Origin: an uncultured Alphaproteobacteria bacterium
GTDB taxonomy: Bacteria; Pseudomonadota; Alphaproteobacteria; HIMB59; GCA-002718135
Length of the DNA stretch: 64,000 bases
Assembly: GCA_902521315.1 (NCBI GenBank)
Contig: CABYRH010000001.1
Coordinates: 124,001 to 188,000 of the forward strand
Direction of reading: 5' to 3'
Position 1 is the first letter of the stretch, and each line of letters starts with the position of its first letter. The position numbers were made by a program, and so were the translations under genes. The notes under the pieces were generated by a model, which saw only the letters and a program-made list of their open reading frames with translations, ran no database searches and was not told the origin of the DNA. Below, one piece after another: positions 26,355 to 35,423 of the stretch.

Positions 26355-28100
26355 TTAATTGATTACTTTGACGTCATAGATCAGTATTTGAGGCATCTGA
26401 CTATTTGAGAAGTTATCTTTTTTAATAGAACACAAAATATGAAATTTAAATTTATTAAACTTCATAAGATAATCACCAATTAGGGTATTCATTGTGTTGA
26501 ATGATATGCCTTTTAAATTTTCGCCTAAATCATTTTTAAAAAAAATTAAAATATGTTTATTTTTTAAATTTTTTACCTGATCAATTACTATATCTTTGAT
26601 TAAAAATTGAGGCTCTTCATTACCTTTGCCGTGAGGTTCTAATAATTCTAAATTATCTAAAAAATCTTTGTTTATTTGATTCACAGAAATTTCACTATCA
26701 TAAAATATTTTTTTTTCGAAAAAATTATCGTGATATGAATCAAATTTTTTAACTAAAAATTTATCTATTTTATCTAATTTTTTTTTATTTATTTTTAAAC
26801 CTACTGCCATTTTATGGCCACCCCCATCTTCTATTAAATCATTAGCCTTAAGCTCAAGGACAATACTTCCAATATCAATTTGATCTATAGATCTGCCTGA
26901 GCCAGATCCAATATTATTGATAAAAGAAAATACAAATGTTGGCTTGTTATAAAGAGCTACTATTTTACTGGCAACTATACCTAGAACACCTTGGTGCCAA
27001 TTCTCTTTATAAACAATAATAAATTTTTTATTTTCTTGATCTTTTATTTGCTCAATTGCTTCATTGAATATATTTTGTTCAATTAATTTTCTTTTTTCAT
27101 TAATTAAAAATAGTTTTCTAGAAATAGTTTCTATTTCAGAATCATCATTTGATATCAGAAGTCTGGAGGATAAAGAAGAGTCATCAATTCTACTCGCAGC
27201 ATTAATTTGCGGCCCTAAGACAAAACCAATATCTTTAGCTAAAGGTTCATGATTGATATTAGAGTTATCTAATATTTTAGTTATTGATTTATTTTTTCGA
27301 CTTCTAATGAGCTCCAAACCTTTACTGACAATTGATCTGTTGTAATTATTAATATTAACAATATCGCAAATTGTTCCAACAGCAACTAAGTCTAAATATG
27401 ACATCAAATTTGGTTCTTTTATATTTGGAAATAATTTTAATTCTCTAATTTGCTTTCTTAAGCCCATTAAAAAAAGAAAGGTTACTGCTACTGCAGCAAA
27501 GTCTTTATAATCATTGTTTTCATCAAATCTATTTGGATTAATTACCGAGTGAACTTTTGGCAGTTTAAATTCACTTAAATGATGATCTATAACTATAACT
27601 TCAATATCTTTGTAATTTGGCAAATCAATCGAGTTAAATGCTGATGTACCACAATCCAGTGTAAACAATAGTGTAATTTTTTCATTAAGCATTTCATTCA
27701 TAAGCCTAACATTTGGACCATAGCCCTCCGATAATCTATGCGGGATTTTACAAACAATATTATTGGTAAAATTATTTAAAAATTTATACAAAATTGAAGC
27801 AGAAGTAGATCCATCAACATCATAATCAGCGATTATTCCAATCTTTTCATTATTTTTTAGAGCCTCAATACATCTTTCAATTCCTTTTTTCATATCTTTA
27901 AGTTCAAAAGGATCTGGAAGATTATTTAAAAGATTTGGATTAATATAGTTATCATAATTATCTTCGAAGACACCTCTTGAAATTAGAAGTTTTGAAAAAA
28001 TTTCAGATATTGATTTGTTTTGTGAAAGAGCTTGTATGTGCTTAAAGTCTATTTGCTTTTCTTCCCAAAATTTATCGGATAATGATTTTTCAATATTCAC
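26355..28100 (-). CDS. recJ: single-stranded-DNA-specific exonuclease RecJ
   Basis: A 581-residue DHH-family 5'-3' exonuclease. The DHH motifs are seen as IADYDVDGSTSASIL, LDCGTSAF and VIDHH, the DHHA1 region as VEDGGGHKMAVGLKI, and a C-terminal OB domain follows (HGKGNEEPQFLIKDIVI). It works in recombination and repair with RecF-type or mismatch systems. The gene is five bases downstream of hom and is transcribed with it. Confidence 0.93.
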   Translation of the reverse strand: MNIEKSLSDKFWEEKQIDFKHIQALSQNKSISEIFSKLLISRGVFEDNYDNYINPNLLNNLPDPFELKDMKKGIERCIEALKNNEKIGIIADYDVDGSTSASILYKFLNNFTNNIVCKIPHRLSEGYGPNVRLMNEMLNEKITLLFTLDCGTSAFNSIDLPNYKDIEVIVIDHHLSEFKLPKVHSVINPNRFDENNDYKDFAAVAVTFLFLMGLRKQIRELKLFPNIKEPNLMSYLDLVAVGTICDIVNINNYNRSIVSKGLELIRSRKNKSITKILDNSNINHEPLAKDIGFVLGPQINAASRIDDSSLSSRLLISNDDSEIETISRKLFLINEKRKLIEQNIFNEAIEQIKDQENKKFIIVYKENWHQGVLGIVASKIVALYNKPTFVFSFINNIGSGSGRSIDQIDIGSIVLELKANDLIEDGGGHKMAVGLKINKKKLDKIDKFLVKKFDSYHDNFFEKKIFYDSEISVNQINKDFLDNLELLEPHGKGNEEPQFLIKDIVIDQVKNLKNKHILIFFKNDLGENLKGISFNTMNTLIGDYLMKFNKFKFHILCSIKKDNFSNSQMPQILIYDVKVIN

Positions 28101-28105
28101 ATTAA

Positions 28106-29404
28106 TTAATTATCATGAATAGCAAGAACAGTAATTTTTTCTTTTACAAATTCTAAACCTTCAATTTTACTAATTACATTACTTAATTTTTCTTTCTGAA
28201 TATTATGAGTAGTTATTATAATAGGTATAGGTTTATCTGCTTCTGAACTCTCGGGAAGTTGAAGTATTTTTTTAACAGATATATCAAAATCACTAAAATA
28301 ATTAGTAATTGATGAGAGAACGCCAGGTTTGTCTTCTGTCATTATTCTTAGGTAATAGCTATTAATTATATTTTCTGCTGAATATTTTTCAAAGGTTTTT
28401 AACTTATCAATTTTAAAACCTAAATTATCAAATTTTTCATTCTGAGATATATCATATAAATCAGACAAGACAGAGCTGGCAGTTGGTTTTCCCCCTGCTC
28501 CTTCACCCTCTAAAAATAAATTTTCTAGATGTATAGTTTCAATATTAATCGCATTAAGAGCATTATCAACATTCGCTAATGGATTATCCATTGAAACTAA
28601 TTTTGGTAAAGTAAAGTTTGAAATCTTTCCATCAATTATACAAGCTTCAGATATTAATTTTATCTTATACCCTAATTTTTCAGCAAAATTAATATCTTCA
28701 ATTTTAATATTTGAAATTCCTTCAATATAATTATTATTAAAGTTTAAATTTGATTTAAAACATAGAGTTGATAATATTGTTAACTTGTGCGCTGCATCAT
28801 ATCCGCCAATATCTAATTTTGATTCCTGATCAGAGGTAAATCCTTTATCTTTAGCAACTTTAAGAACTGCATCAAAGGACAAATTATCTTGTTGCATTTT
28901 TGTTAAAATGTAATTGGTAGTTCCATTTAAAATCCCAGAAATTTTATTAATTCTATCTAAACTAATAGAATTTTTTATTGTTTTTATTACTGGTATACCA
29001 CCTGCAACAGCAGCTTCATATGATAAAGCTAGTGAATGTGTATTAGCTAATTTAAATAATTCTTTTCCATGATTAGCTATTAAAGCTTTATTTCCTGTTA
29101 CAACATGTTTTTTATTTTTTAATGCTGTTTCAATAATTTCGTAGCTAATTCCTTTTTCTTCACCAATTAATTCAACAATTACGTTACAATTATCATCTTT
29201 AGACATTTCTCTTGGGTCATCATACCAAGTATAATTTGATATATTAAAATTTCTTTTCTTATTTTTTGTTCTTGCAGATATTCCAACTATGTTCAGTTCT
29301 ATATCTGTCTTATCAAAGAAATAATTTTTATTTTTTTCAATTGTTTCAACTAATGCTGAACCAACATTTCCCAATCCCGCTATACCAATATTAAGTTTAC
29401 TCAT
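28106..29404 (-). CDS. hom: homoserine dehydrogenase
   Basis: A 432-residue NAD(P)-dependent enzyme reducing aspartate semialdehyde to homoserine, on the way to threonine and methionine. N-terminal Rossmann motif GLGNVGSALVETI, catalytic domain with VTGNKALIANHG and GILNGTTNYILTKM, and a C-terminal ACT domain from about residue 350 (YYLRIMTEDKPGVLSSI) that would give feedback control by threonine. Usual length. Placed between recJ and a small lipoprotein gene. Confidence 0.95.
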   Translation of the reverse strand: MSKLNIGIAGLGNVGSALVETIEKNKNYFFDKTDIELNIVGISARTKNKKRNFNISNYTWYDDPREMSKDDNCNVIVELIGEEKGISYEIIETALKNKKHVVTGNKALIANHGKELFKLANTHSLALSYEAAVAGGIPVIKTIKNSISLDRINKISGILNGTTNYILTKMQQDNLSFDAVLKVAKDKGFTSDQESKLDIGGYDAAHKLTILSTLCFKSNLNFNNNYIEGISNIKIEDINFAEKLGYKIKLISEACIIDGKISNFTLPKLVSMDNPLANVDNALNAINIETIHLENLFLEGEGAGGKPTASSVLSDLYDISQNEKFDNLGFKIDKLKTFEKYSAENIINSYYLRIMTEDKPGVLSSITNYFSDFDISVKKILQLPESSEADKPIPIIITTHNIQKEKLSNVISKIEGLEFVKEKITVLAIHDN

Positions 29405-29412
29405 AACTAAAT

Positions 29413-29598
29413 TTAACTTTTATAATCATTAATACATTTATCTATATCTTTTTTATCAGTTTTAGAAATACTACAATAATCTAATAATTCTTCATCAGTT
29501 AATTTTGCATCTTTAAAATCAGGAACATTATCAATATCAGGATATCCGCATGAAACGATAAAAAGATGAAGAAGGAAAACTGTAAAATATTTAATCAT
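29413..29598 (-). CDS. small lipoprotein of unknown function
   Basis: A 61-residue predicted lipoprotein. A short hydrophobic leader ends in IVSC with Cys17, a lipobox; the mature part is about 45 residues, acidic, with two further cysteines and the repeated pattern DLLDYC...IDKCINDY. No family is recognised. It starts four bases into the argC end (overlap) and is 9 bases from hom, so it is carried in the argC-hom transcript. Short length means the call rests on the lipobox and spacing. Confidence 0.55.
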   Translation of the reverse strand: MIKYFTVFLLHLFIVSCGYPDIDNVPDFKDAKLTDEELLDYCSISKTDKKDIDKCINDYKS

Positions 29599-30623
29599 AC
29601 TAAAGATACTGTTTCTTGAATATTTTCTGCTATATTAAAGCATTGTACTGCTTGACCAGCAGCACCTTTGATTAGGTTATCTATTGCGCTAACAATGATA
29701 ATTTTATCCTCACTATGATGATTAAATATTTTAATTTTACAATAATTAGAATTTTGGACCGAAAAAAAATCAAGGGTTTCATCATTATCGATATATTTTA
29801 TAAAAGGATTTATTTTTTGTAAGTCTTTGAATATATTTATGACATCAGTTTTTTTTATACTATTATTGAGATTGCAATAAATTGTAGAAATCATACCTCT
29901 AAAATTTGGAAGAATGTGAGGATTAAATGAAAACTTTACTTCATTTTCTAAACTATGTTTATTTAGTTCTTGTTTAATTTCTGCAATATGTCTGTGATTA
30001 TTTGTATTATAATTGTAAAAATTATAATCATTTTTTGATTTCATTTTATTGAAATCAAATTTCTTTCCTGCTCCACTATAACCTGATTTAGAATCAATAA
30101 TTATATTCTTGGTATCAATTAATTTATTTTTAATTAAAGGTATTAATGGTAATAAAATAGAAGTTGGATAACATCCAGGTACTGCTATATTTTTTGAATT
30201 TTTTATTTTATCTCTATTTATTTCAGCGAGACCGTAGATAAAATTGTTTAAATGCTCTTTGCACTCATGTTCATTGCCATAGTTTTCTTTATATACATCA
30301 AAATTATCTAATCTAAAGTCAGCTGATAAATCTATAATATTAATTTTATTAAAATATTTTTTTACATATTTATTAGATACCGCATGAGGTAAAGCTAAAA
30401 AAATATAATCACTATCTTCAGTATTAAAACTATTATTTGGTCTTAAAAGAGGAAGTTGATTATATTCTTGTGTATTGTCAATGTTATTTAGATAACTGTC
30501 ATGAATAGTTTCTGATCCTAGAAAATTAATATCTACGTAAGAATGATTTGATAGGATTTTTACTAACTCCATTCCAACATAGCCGGTTGAGCCTAAAACG
30601 GCCGCTCTAATCTTTTTTTTCAT
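29595..30623 (-). CDS. argC: N-acetyl-gamma-glutamyl-phosphate reductase
   Basis: A 342-residue type 1 ArgC that reduces N-acetylglutamyl phosphate to the semialdehyde in arginine synthesis. NADP fold GSTGYVGMEL (11-20), catalytic Cys151 in AVPGCYPTSI, and the His-bearing NNHRHIAEI segment are present. It follows rpsI by six bases; the ribosomal protein genes and argC probably share a transcript, a common arrangement in alphaproteobacteria. Confidence 0.95.
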   Translation of the reverse strand: MKKKIRAAVLGSTGYVGMELVKILSNHSYVDINFLGSETIHDSYLNNIDNTQEYNQLPLLRPNNSFNTEDSDYIFLALPHAVSNKYVKKYFNKINIIDLSADFRLDNFDVYKENYGNEHECKEHLNNFIYGLAEINRDKIKNSKNIAVPGCYPTSILLPLIPLIKNKLIDTKNIIIDSKSGYSGAGKKFDFNKMKSKNDYNFYNYNTNNHRHIAEIKQELNKHSLENEVKFSFNPHILPNFRGMISTIYCNLNNSIKKTDVINIFKDLQKINPFIKYIDNDETLDFFSVQNSNYCKIKIFNHHSEDKIIIVSAIDNLIKGAAGQAVQCFNIAENIQETVSLV

Positions 30624-30629
30624 GAAAAT

Positions 30630-31058
30630 TTATCTTTTAGAGAATTGATAACTTCGTCTGGCTTTAGCTAAACCAGCTTTTTTTCTTTCAACAACTCTTG
30701 GATCTCTGGTAAGAAAACCAACTTTTTTGAGAGGTGGTCTATTTGATTGATCGTATAAACTTAATGCTTTGCTAATACCATGCCTTATAGCACCAGCTTG
30801 ACCTGAAAGGCCGCCACCTTTTACTGAAGCCATAATTTCATATGAATTATCAGCTTTAACGACATCTAAAGGCTGGTTAACTATCATTTGTAGTACAGGT
30901 CTTGAAAAATATTTATCTAGAGGTTTGCCATTAATTTTTATTTCACCACTACCTCTTTTTAACCACACTCTTGCAATAGAATTTTTTCTTTTTCCAGTAG
31001 CGTAAGCTCTTTCTTTATTATCTAGGATATTTTCAGTTTGATTTTCTAGATTTTCCAT
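30630..31058 (-). CDS. rpsI: 30S ribosomal protein S9
   Basis: A 142-residue S9 protein with a family-typical core ([38 protein letters not shown]) and the conserved C-terminal tail ending in SYQFSKR, which reaches the P-site tRNA. An extra N-terminal stretch of about 15 acidic residues is seen, as in several alphaproteobacteria. It follows rplM by two bases, the usual order. Confidence 0.98.
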   Translation of the reverse strand: MENLENQTENILDNKERAYATGKRKNSIARVWLKRGSGEIKINGKPLDKYFSRPVLQMIVNQPLDVVKADNSYEIMASVKGGGLSGQAGAIRHGISKALSLYDQSNRPPLKKVGFLTRDPRVVERKKAGLAKARRSYQFSKR

Positions 31059-31060
31059 AG

Positions 31061-31519
31061 TTAAATTTTATTTTTAGTATTCATTGAAGTAATATCAATT
31101 ATTTGAGGGTTTTGAGCTTCATGTTTATGATTTTCATCTCTGTAAATTTTGCAATTAGATAATTGTTGCCTTCCTAATGGGCCTCTAGGGATCATTCTTT
31201 TTATTGCAAGTTTGATCATTTCATCAGATTTGTTTTTTTCTTTCATTTTATTAGGAGTTGTCTCTTTTATTCCTCCTGGATATCCAGTGTGTCTGTAATA
31301 TATTTTTTTATCAGCTTTTTTGCCTTTTAGATGAATTTTATCAGAATTGATTATAATCAAATTATCACCACAGTCTTGGTTAGGAGTATATTCAGGCTTA
31401 TTCTTACCTCTGAGGATATTTGCAGAAATAACAGCAAGTCTTCCTAAAACTGCGTCTTTGGCATCAATTAAGACCCACTTTTTTTTAATATCACTTTTTT
31501 TCAAAGAAAATGTTTTCAT
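31061..31519 (-). CDS. rplM: 50S ribosomal protein L13
   Basis: A 152-residue L13 protein with the N-terminal core [19 protein letters not shown] and the [18 protein letters not shown] end. It starts at the ATG at 31519 and is the first gene of the rplM-rpsI-argC-hom-recJ unit. In the 96 bases upstream there is the proteorhodopsin terminator, so the rplM promoter must lie in the space between 31520 and 31571; no convincing -35/-10 pair is seen there. Confidence 0.98.
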   Translation of the reverse strand: MKTFSLKKSDIKKKWVLIDAKDAVLGRLAVISANILRGKNKPEYTPNQDCGDNLIIINSDKIHLKGKKADKKIYYRHTGYPGGIKETTPNKMKEKNKSDEMIKLAIKRMIPRGPLGRQQLSNCKIYRDENHKHEAQNPQIIDITSMNTKNKI

Positions 31520-31571
31520 CGCGTGCCCAAATACATATATTGAAAAATTAAGTCAATAATTTAATAAAAAA

Positions 31572-31591
31572 AACCCTCTAATTAGAGGGTT
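31572..31591 (-). terminator. intrinsic terminator of the proteorhodopsin gene
   Basis: AACCCTCTAATTAGAGGGTT is a perfect 20-base palindrome that forms a stem of eight base pairs with a small AT loop; it is followed on the minus strand by T-rich sequence and on the plus strand by TTTTT as well. It lies 25 bases after the proteorhodopsin stop codon, isolating that gene from rplM. Confidence 0.92.
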
Positions 31592-31615
31592 TTTTAAAGT
31601 TTTATAAGTCTTTAA

Positions 31616-32380
31616 TTATGCAGTAGCTGAGTCTTTAGCAGCAGCATTCCAGATAATTAAACCGAATAAGATTTTATTGATAAAATCTGCAAGGTTGTAA
31701 ATCCAGTTAAGAGTATCAGCATCAACTGAACCCATCATTAAACCGAATACATATCCAAGAGGATAAATTGCCCATCCAACTAATACAATTAATCTCATTG
31801 CATTAAATGCAGATGTTACTGATTCTTTAGTTGTAGCAGCTTGACTTGCTTCACCTCGGAAAATTTCCCAAATGATTACAGCCCAACCGATCATACCAAT
31901 GATGAAACCAAGTAATACCGAGATATGACCTGCTTCTCCAAGATATCCACCAACAATCATAACAAGTGTACCAATGAGCAATCTGTAGAAAGCACCACTA
32001 GATACAGCTGCGCCGGCAGCAACTAAAATTAAAAAGAATTCAACCATTTGAAGTGGTACAGTTAGTATCCAGTCAATATATCTATATACTGTTGGTGACT
32101 CACCTGTAGCAACCCAAAAGTCTCTCATATACATGTAGTGTACAGCAGCTATAAAAGTAATTAGCCCTGCAACAACCATTGAAGTTCTCCATTTAGAAGA
32201 AACTCTCATACCTTCATAAAAGAAGAAAATTGTAGATGCCCACATTCCGATTGAAACGATCCAGAATGTAATACCTACAAAATCACCTTCACCTAGGAAA
32301 GTGTCGGCAGCGAATGCTGGAACAGCAATGAATGCTATCGTAGCAGCAATGATACCTAATAGACTAGTCTTATTTAACAT
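31616..32380 (-). CDS. proteorhodopsin, blue-absorbing proton pump type
   Basis: A 254-residue seven-helix light-driven proton pump with a signal-like N-terminal leader (to about AFAADTF). Seen: the Schiff-base Lys236 (FINKILFG), proton acceptor Asp103, Thr107 and donor Glu114 (the D-T-E pattern of proton pumps), and the His81 that pairs with the acceptor. The spectral tuning residue equivalent to L/Q105 is Gln111, which predicts blue absorption. AAGGAG lies five bases before the ATG and a terminator follows: a monocistronic, well-expressed gene. No carotenoid/retinal genes (crt, blh) lie in this window, so retinal must be made from genes elsewhere or taken up. Confidence 0.97.
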   Translation of the reverse strand: MLNKTSLLGIIAATIAFIAVPAFAADTFLGEGDFVGITFWIVSIGMWASTIFFFYEGMRVSSKWRTSMVVAGLITFIAAVHYMYMRDFWVATGESPTVYRYIDWILTVPLQMVEFFLILVAAGAAVSSGAFYRLLIGTLVMIVGGYLGEAGHISVLLGFIIGMIGWAVIIWEIFRGEASQAATTKESVTSAFNAMRLIVLVGWAIYPLGYVFGLMMGSVDADTLNWIYNLADFINKILFGLIIWNAAAKDSATA

Positions 32381-32536
32381 AAAAACTCCTTATAGTTTGT
32401 TTCCTTACTAATAAGATGAGGTTCATATATTTTAATTGACGGACAAATAAAACATTAAAAATAACTTTTTTTTTCTTATTTTTTGTATAAATTACTTAAA
32501 TAAGTATCTGAAATATATATATTTTTTTTATTTAAC

Positions 32537-32920
32537 TTATTTTTTTTTATTATTGTTCAATAATAATCTCATTTTATTAAGAATCTGTTCAATTTTTTCT
32601 ATGTTATCTACATTTGGATTATTTATAAAATTTTCATCTTTTTTATTAGAAGATTTGTTATTTGAAGTTAAAATTTTCTCAGCCAATTTAATTGAATAAT
32701 TTTGAACATTTCCATCATATAAGATATTTTTTAATTTTTTTAATTTATTGATATTCTCTTTATTAAAATATCTTGTACCACCCTTACTTTTAGTTGAAAT
32801 ACCCTCAATTCTATAATTATTTGTTTTTGGATCTATAGAATCCCAATACCTAATTTTATATTCTTCAATTTGAAGCATTTTGGATACATCAGATATATTT
32901 AAATATTTCTTATTAATCAT
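32537..32920 (-). CDS. MerR-family transcriptional regulator
   Basis: A 127-residue protein with the MerR winged helix-turn-helix: LNISDVSKMLQIEEYKIRYW and the wing region TRYFNKENINKLKKLKNILYDG. Only a short C-terminal tail follows, so there is no sensor domain. It overlaps ihfA by eight bases; the plsX-(fabH)-ihfA-merR order is a conserved alphaproteobacterial arrangement and the regulator's targets in it are not established. Confidence 0.85.
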   Translation of the reverse strand: MINKKYLNISDVSKMLQIEEYKIRYWDSIDPKTNNYRIEGISTKSKGGTRYFNKENINKLKKLKNILYDGNVQNYSIKLAEKILTSNNKSSNKKDENFINNPNVDNIEKIEQILNKMRLLLNNNKKK

Positions 32921-33215
32921 TATTTATATTATTTATAAATTTTAATAAAATTTTGCTTGCTTTAAATGTTACAACATTTCTACTAGATATATTATATTCC
33001 TCTCTAGTTTTTGGATTTCTTCCAATTCTACTTTTCTTATTATTCATTTTGAATGTTCCAAAATTATGAATTTTGACTTTTTTATCACTTTGAAGTCCCT
33101 CTATTATTATATCAACAATGTCATTTACGATATCTAAACATTGTTTTCTATTAAACCCAAATTCATTTTTCATTGCTTCAGCAATTTCTTCTCTAGATAT
33201 ATTGTGCTTATCCAT
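32913..33215 (-). CDS. ihfA: integration host factor alpha subunit
   Basis: A 100-residue DNA-bending HU/IHF protein. The beta-arm region GRNPKTREEYNISSRNVV and the helical N-terminus (ISREEIAEAMKNEFGFNRKQ) point to the IHF alpha subunit, judged mainly by operon position after plsX. It acts with IHF beta (not here) to bend DNA in transcription and recombination. It touches the plsX stop with its ATG. Confidence 0.88.
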   Translation of the reverse strand: MDKHNISREEIAEAMKNEFGFNRKQCLDIVNDIVDIIIEGLQSDKKVKIHNFGTFKMNNKKSRIGRNPKTREEYNISSRNVVTFKASKILLKFINNINND

Positions 33216-34228
33216 TAGATATTTTTTATAGAATTAATAATTTGTTTGTTAAGATCATTAGTAATAAAATTATGACATTGTTTCAGTGCATAGCTAAATG
33301 CAAGTGGATTAGCATTTCCATGACTTTTAACTGAAATACCGTTTAAGCCAATTAAAGTTGCGCCATTATATATATCTGGATTAACTTGATCTTTTAATTT
33401 TTTTAAATCTTTTTCAATTAATTTATATGAAATTTTATTTATTAGGGATTTATTGTAGATATCTCTTAAATTTGATGTAATAAAATTTGAAATACCTTCC
33501 GCAGATTTAAGCATAATATTTCCAGTATAACCATCTGATACAATAATATCACAATCTCCAGATGTTATTTTATTTGGCTCGATAAAACCAATAAAGTATT
33601 CTTTTAGAAAACTTGAAAGAATTAAATCAGCTGCTTCTTGAAGAAACTCTAAACCTTTATTATTTTCAGTTCCAATATTTAGAATACCTATTGTTGGTTT
33701 TCTTTTTTTATTAATTATTGAAAAATAACAAAAGCCCATTAAAGCAAATTGGAATAAATTTGATCCGCTTACTATAACATTTGCTCCCAAATCAAGCATT
33801 AATGAATAATTTTTTTTATTAGGAACTAAAGAGCATATCGCAGGTCTATCAATACCATCAATCATACCCATGTGTAGTCTAGAAAGAACCATAATAGCAG
33901 CTGTACTTCCTGAAGAAACAAAACCTGAATTCTGATTTTTTTTTGCAAATTCTAACCCCTTATAAATACTGCTATTTTTTTTAGATCTTAAAATAATATT
34001 TACACTATCTTCGTCAGAAATAATATCCTGTGTATTAAAAACTTCGTAATTAAAAATATTTAAATTATGTTTATTTATATTTTGATTAATTATATCTTCG
34101 TCACCAAAGAATATAATTTTAGTATCTTTCTCTTTCTCTAAAAATAATTCTACACCCTTTAAAACTTTGAGAGGGCTATTTTCTCCACCCATTGCATCAA
34201 TGGCAATTTCAACTTGCCTTTCAGACAT
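33215..34228 (-). CDS. plsX: phosphate acyltransferase PlsX
   Basis: A 337-residue PlsX that transfers acyl groups from acyl-ACP to phosphate, giving acyl-phosphate for phospholipid synthesis. N-terminal AIDAMGGENSPLKVLKGVEL and IVSDGYTGNIMLKSAEG are family motifs; length is normal. In most alphaproteobacteria fabH lies next downstream; here ihfA follows at once with one base shared. rpmF is four bases upstream. Confidence 0.95.
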   Translation of the reverse strand: MSERQVEIAIDAMGGENSPLKVLKGVELFLEKEKDTKIIFFGDEDIINQNINKHNLNIFNYEVFNTQDIISDEDSVNIILRSKKNSSIYKGLEFAKKNQNSGFVSSGSTAAIMVLSRLHMGMIDGIDRPAICSLVPNKKNYSLMLDLGANVIVSGSNLFQFALMGFCYFSIINKKRKPTIGILNIGTENNKGLEFLQEAADLILSSFLKEYFIGFIEPNKITSGDCDIIVSDGYTGNIMLKSAEGISNFITSNLRDIYNKSLINKISYKLIEKDLKKLKDQVNPDIYNGATLIGLNGISVKSHGNANPLAFSYALKQCHNFITNDLNKQIINSIKNI

Positions 34229-34232
34229 TATT

Positions 34233-34424
34233 TTAATTATTATCTTTTGTTTTCTTTTTTAGAATTTCTCGCCCTTTATACGTACCTGTGGCAAGATCAA
34301 TCTTATGGGATAACCTCGGTTCACCAGATTCCTTATCTAAAATAACATTTATTTTTTTTAAAGAATCATGAGATCTCCTCATATTCCTTTTCGAAACACT
34401 TGTTTTTCTTTTTGGTACAGCCAT
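34233..34424 (-). CDS. rpmF: 50S ribosomal protein L32
   Basis: A 63-residue L32 starting [20 protein letters not shown], the canonical L32 N-terminus. I use the ATG at 34424; a TTG nine bases upstream is in frame but unneeded. The zinc cysteines of some L32 forms are missing, as in the C- type. Operon: rpmF-plsX-ihfA-merR. Confidence 0.96.
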   Translation of the reverse strand: MAVPKRKTSVSKRNMRRSHDSLKKINVILDKESGEPRLSHKIDLATGTYKGREILKKKTKDNN

Positions 34425-34494
34425 TTTTTCCAATTATTAGTTTTTGAAATTAATTCAACATAAATCTGCATTTATTTTAATTATATTTAAATTG

Positions 34495-34986
34495 TTAATT
34501 TGAAGAATTTATAAAATCAACAAATTTATCATTAAATTTTCTTGAAACATTGATGTAATCTTCATTTTTAATTAAATTTGTTACTTTAAGATATTCTATA
34601 AATGCTTCATTATTACAAAGATTATTGTCATCAGGGAATTTACTTATCCTAAAATAAAATTTTTTTACATAAGATTTTACATATTTTCCTATAGACATAT
34701 CTCCAATACCTTTCTCTCTTAAAGATTCATCAAGATCAGCAATAAATAATGATATTAGTTTATCATTAACTATTAGATATTTATTTCTATTATTTTTTAA
34801 TAAGTTTATACGAATAAACATTATCAAAAAAATTGAAACAATTTCGAAAGATGTTTTATAATCTTTTGTTATAAAAAAATTGTTTTTATTTAAAAATATA
34901 TTACTTTCATAAATAATTTGTTCATACTGTTTTGTTGCAATTATTTGCTCTTTATTTTCTTTTTTTTTAAAGTATTGTAATATCAT
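34495..34986 (-). CDS. ubiquinol-cytochrome c chaperone (CBP3/UQCC1-like)
   Basis: A 163-residue protein of the Cbp3 family, an assembly factor for the cytochrome bc1 complex. The family core is seen as LFIADLDESLREKGIGDMS and IGKYVKSYVKKFYFR. It lies in the common alphaproteobacterial arrangement divergent from bamE and upstream of the rpmF-plsX genes. The DUF177 (YceD-like) gene that usually stands between it and rpmF/plsX is missing here. Confidence 0.85.
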   Translation of the reverse strand: MILQYFKKKENKEQIIATKQYEQIIYESNIFLNKNNFFITKDYKTSFEIVSIFLIMFIRINLLKNNRNKYLIVNDKLISLFIADLDESLREKGIGDMSIGKYVKSYVKKFYFRISKFPDDNNLCNNEAFIEYLKVTNLIKNEDYINVSRKFNDKFVDFINSSN

Positions 34987-34989
34987 TGA

Positions 34990-35418
34990 ATGAGTAAGTT
35001 AACTATTTATATATGTATAATTTTTATTTTGGCAAATTGTTCAAATAAAACAACCTATTCTGGCAAAATTATAAATCAAGATGAATTACAAGATATCAAT
35101 TTTGAAAACAAAAATAAATTAATTAGCAAATTAGGCTATCCAAGCTATGTTGATCCTATAGAAAACAAATTTTTTTATTATTCTGAGGTAAGTAAAAAGA
35201 ATTCAATTCTAAAAAAAGAAATAAAATATAGTTATGTTTTTGTTTTTAAAATAAATGAAAATGATCAAATAGTTGAATCAAAAGTATACAATACAAAAGA
35301 TATTGAAAACATCAAGTTTTCTGATGACAAAACTTCCAATGAAATAGTTAAAAGAGGTTTATTAGAAAAAATATTTGGAGGAGTTGGAACTCAACAAGAA
35401 TTACCAACTACTCCATAA
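34990..35418 (+). CDS. bamE: outer membrane assembly lipoprotein BamE
   Basis: A 142-residue lipoprotein (SmpA/OmlA domain) of the BAM complex that inserts beta-barrel proteins in the outer membrane. Lipobox LANC gives Cys17; the BamE core is recognisable as NKLISKLGYPSYVDPIENKFFYYSE. The start is three bases from the divergent CBP3-like gene, so both promoters must lie in or over the other gene's 5' region. Ends five bases before the convergent hppA end. Confidence 0.85.
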   Translation: MSKLTIYICIIFILANCSNKTTYSGKIINQDELQDINFENKNKLISKLGYPSYVDPIENKFFYYSEVSKKNSILKKEIKYSYVFVFKINENDQIVESKVYNTKDIENIKFSDDKTSNEIVKRGLLEKIFGGVGTQQELPTTP

Positions 35419-35423
35419 TTTTT

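Noticed and set aside
32381-32536. Possible small RNA or riboswitch upstream of proteorhodopsin
   Set aside because: The 156-base gap is AT-rich with T and A runs but no conserved fold that I recognise; only a ribosome site and likely promoter are expected.
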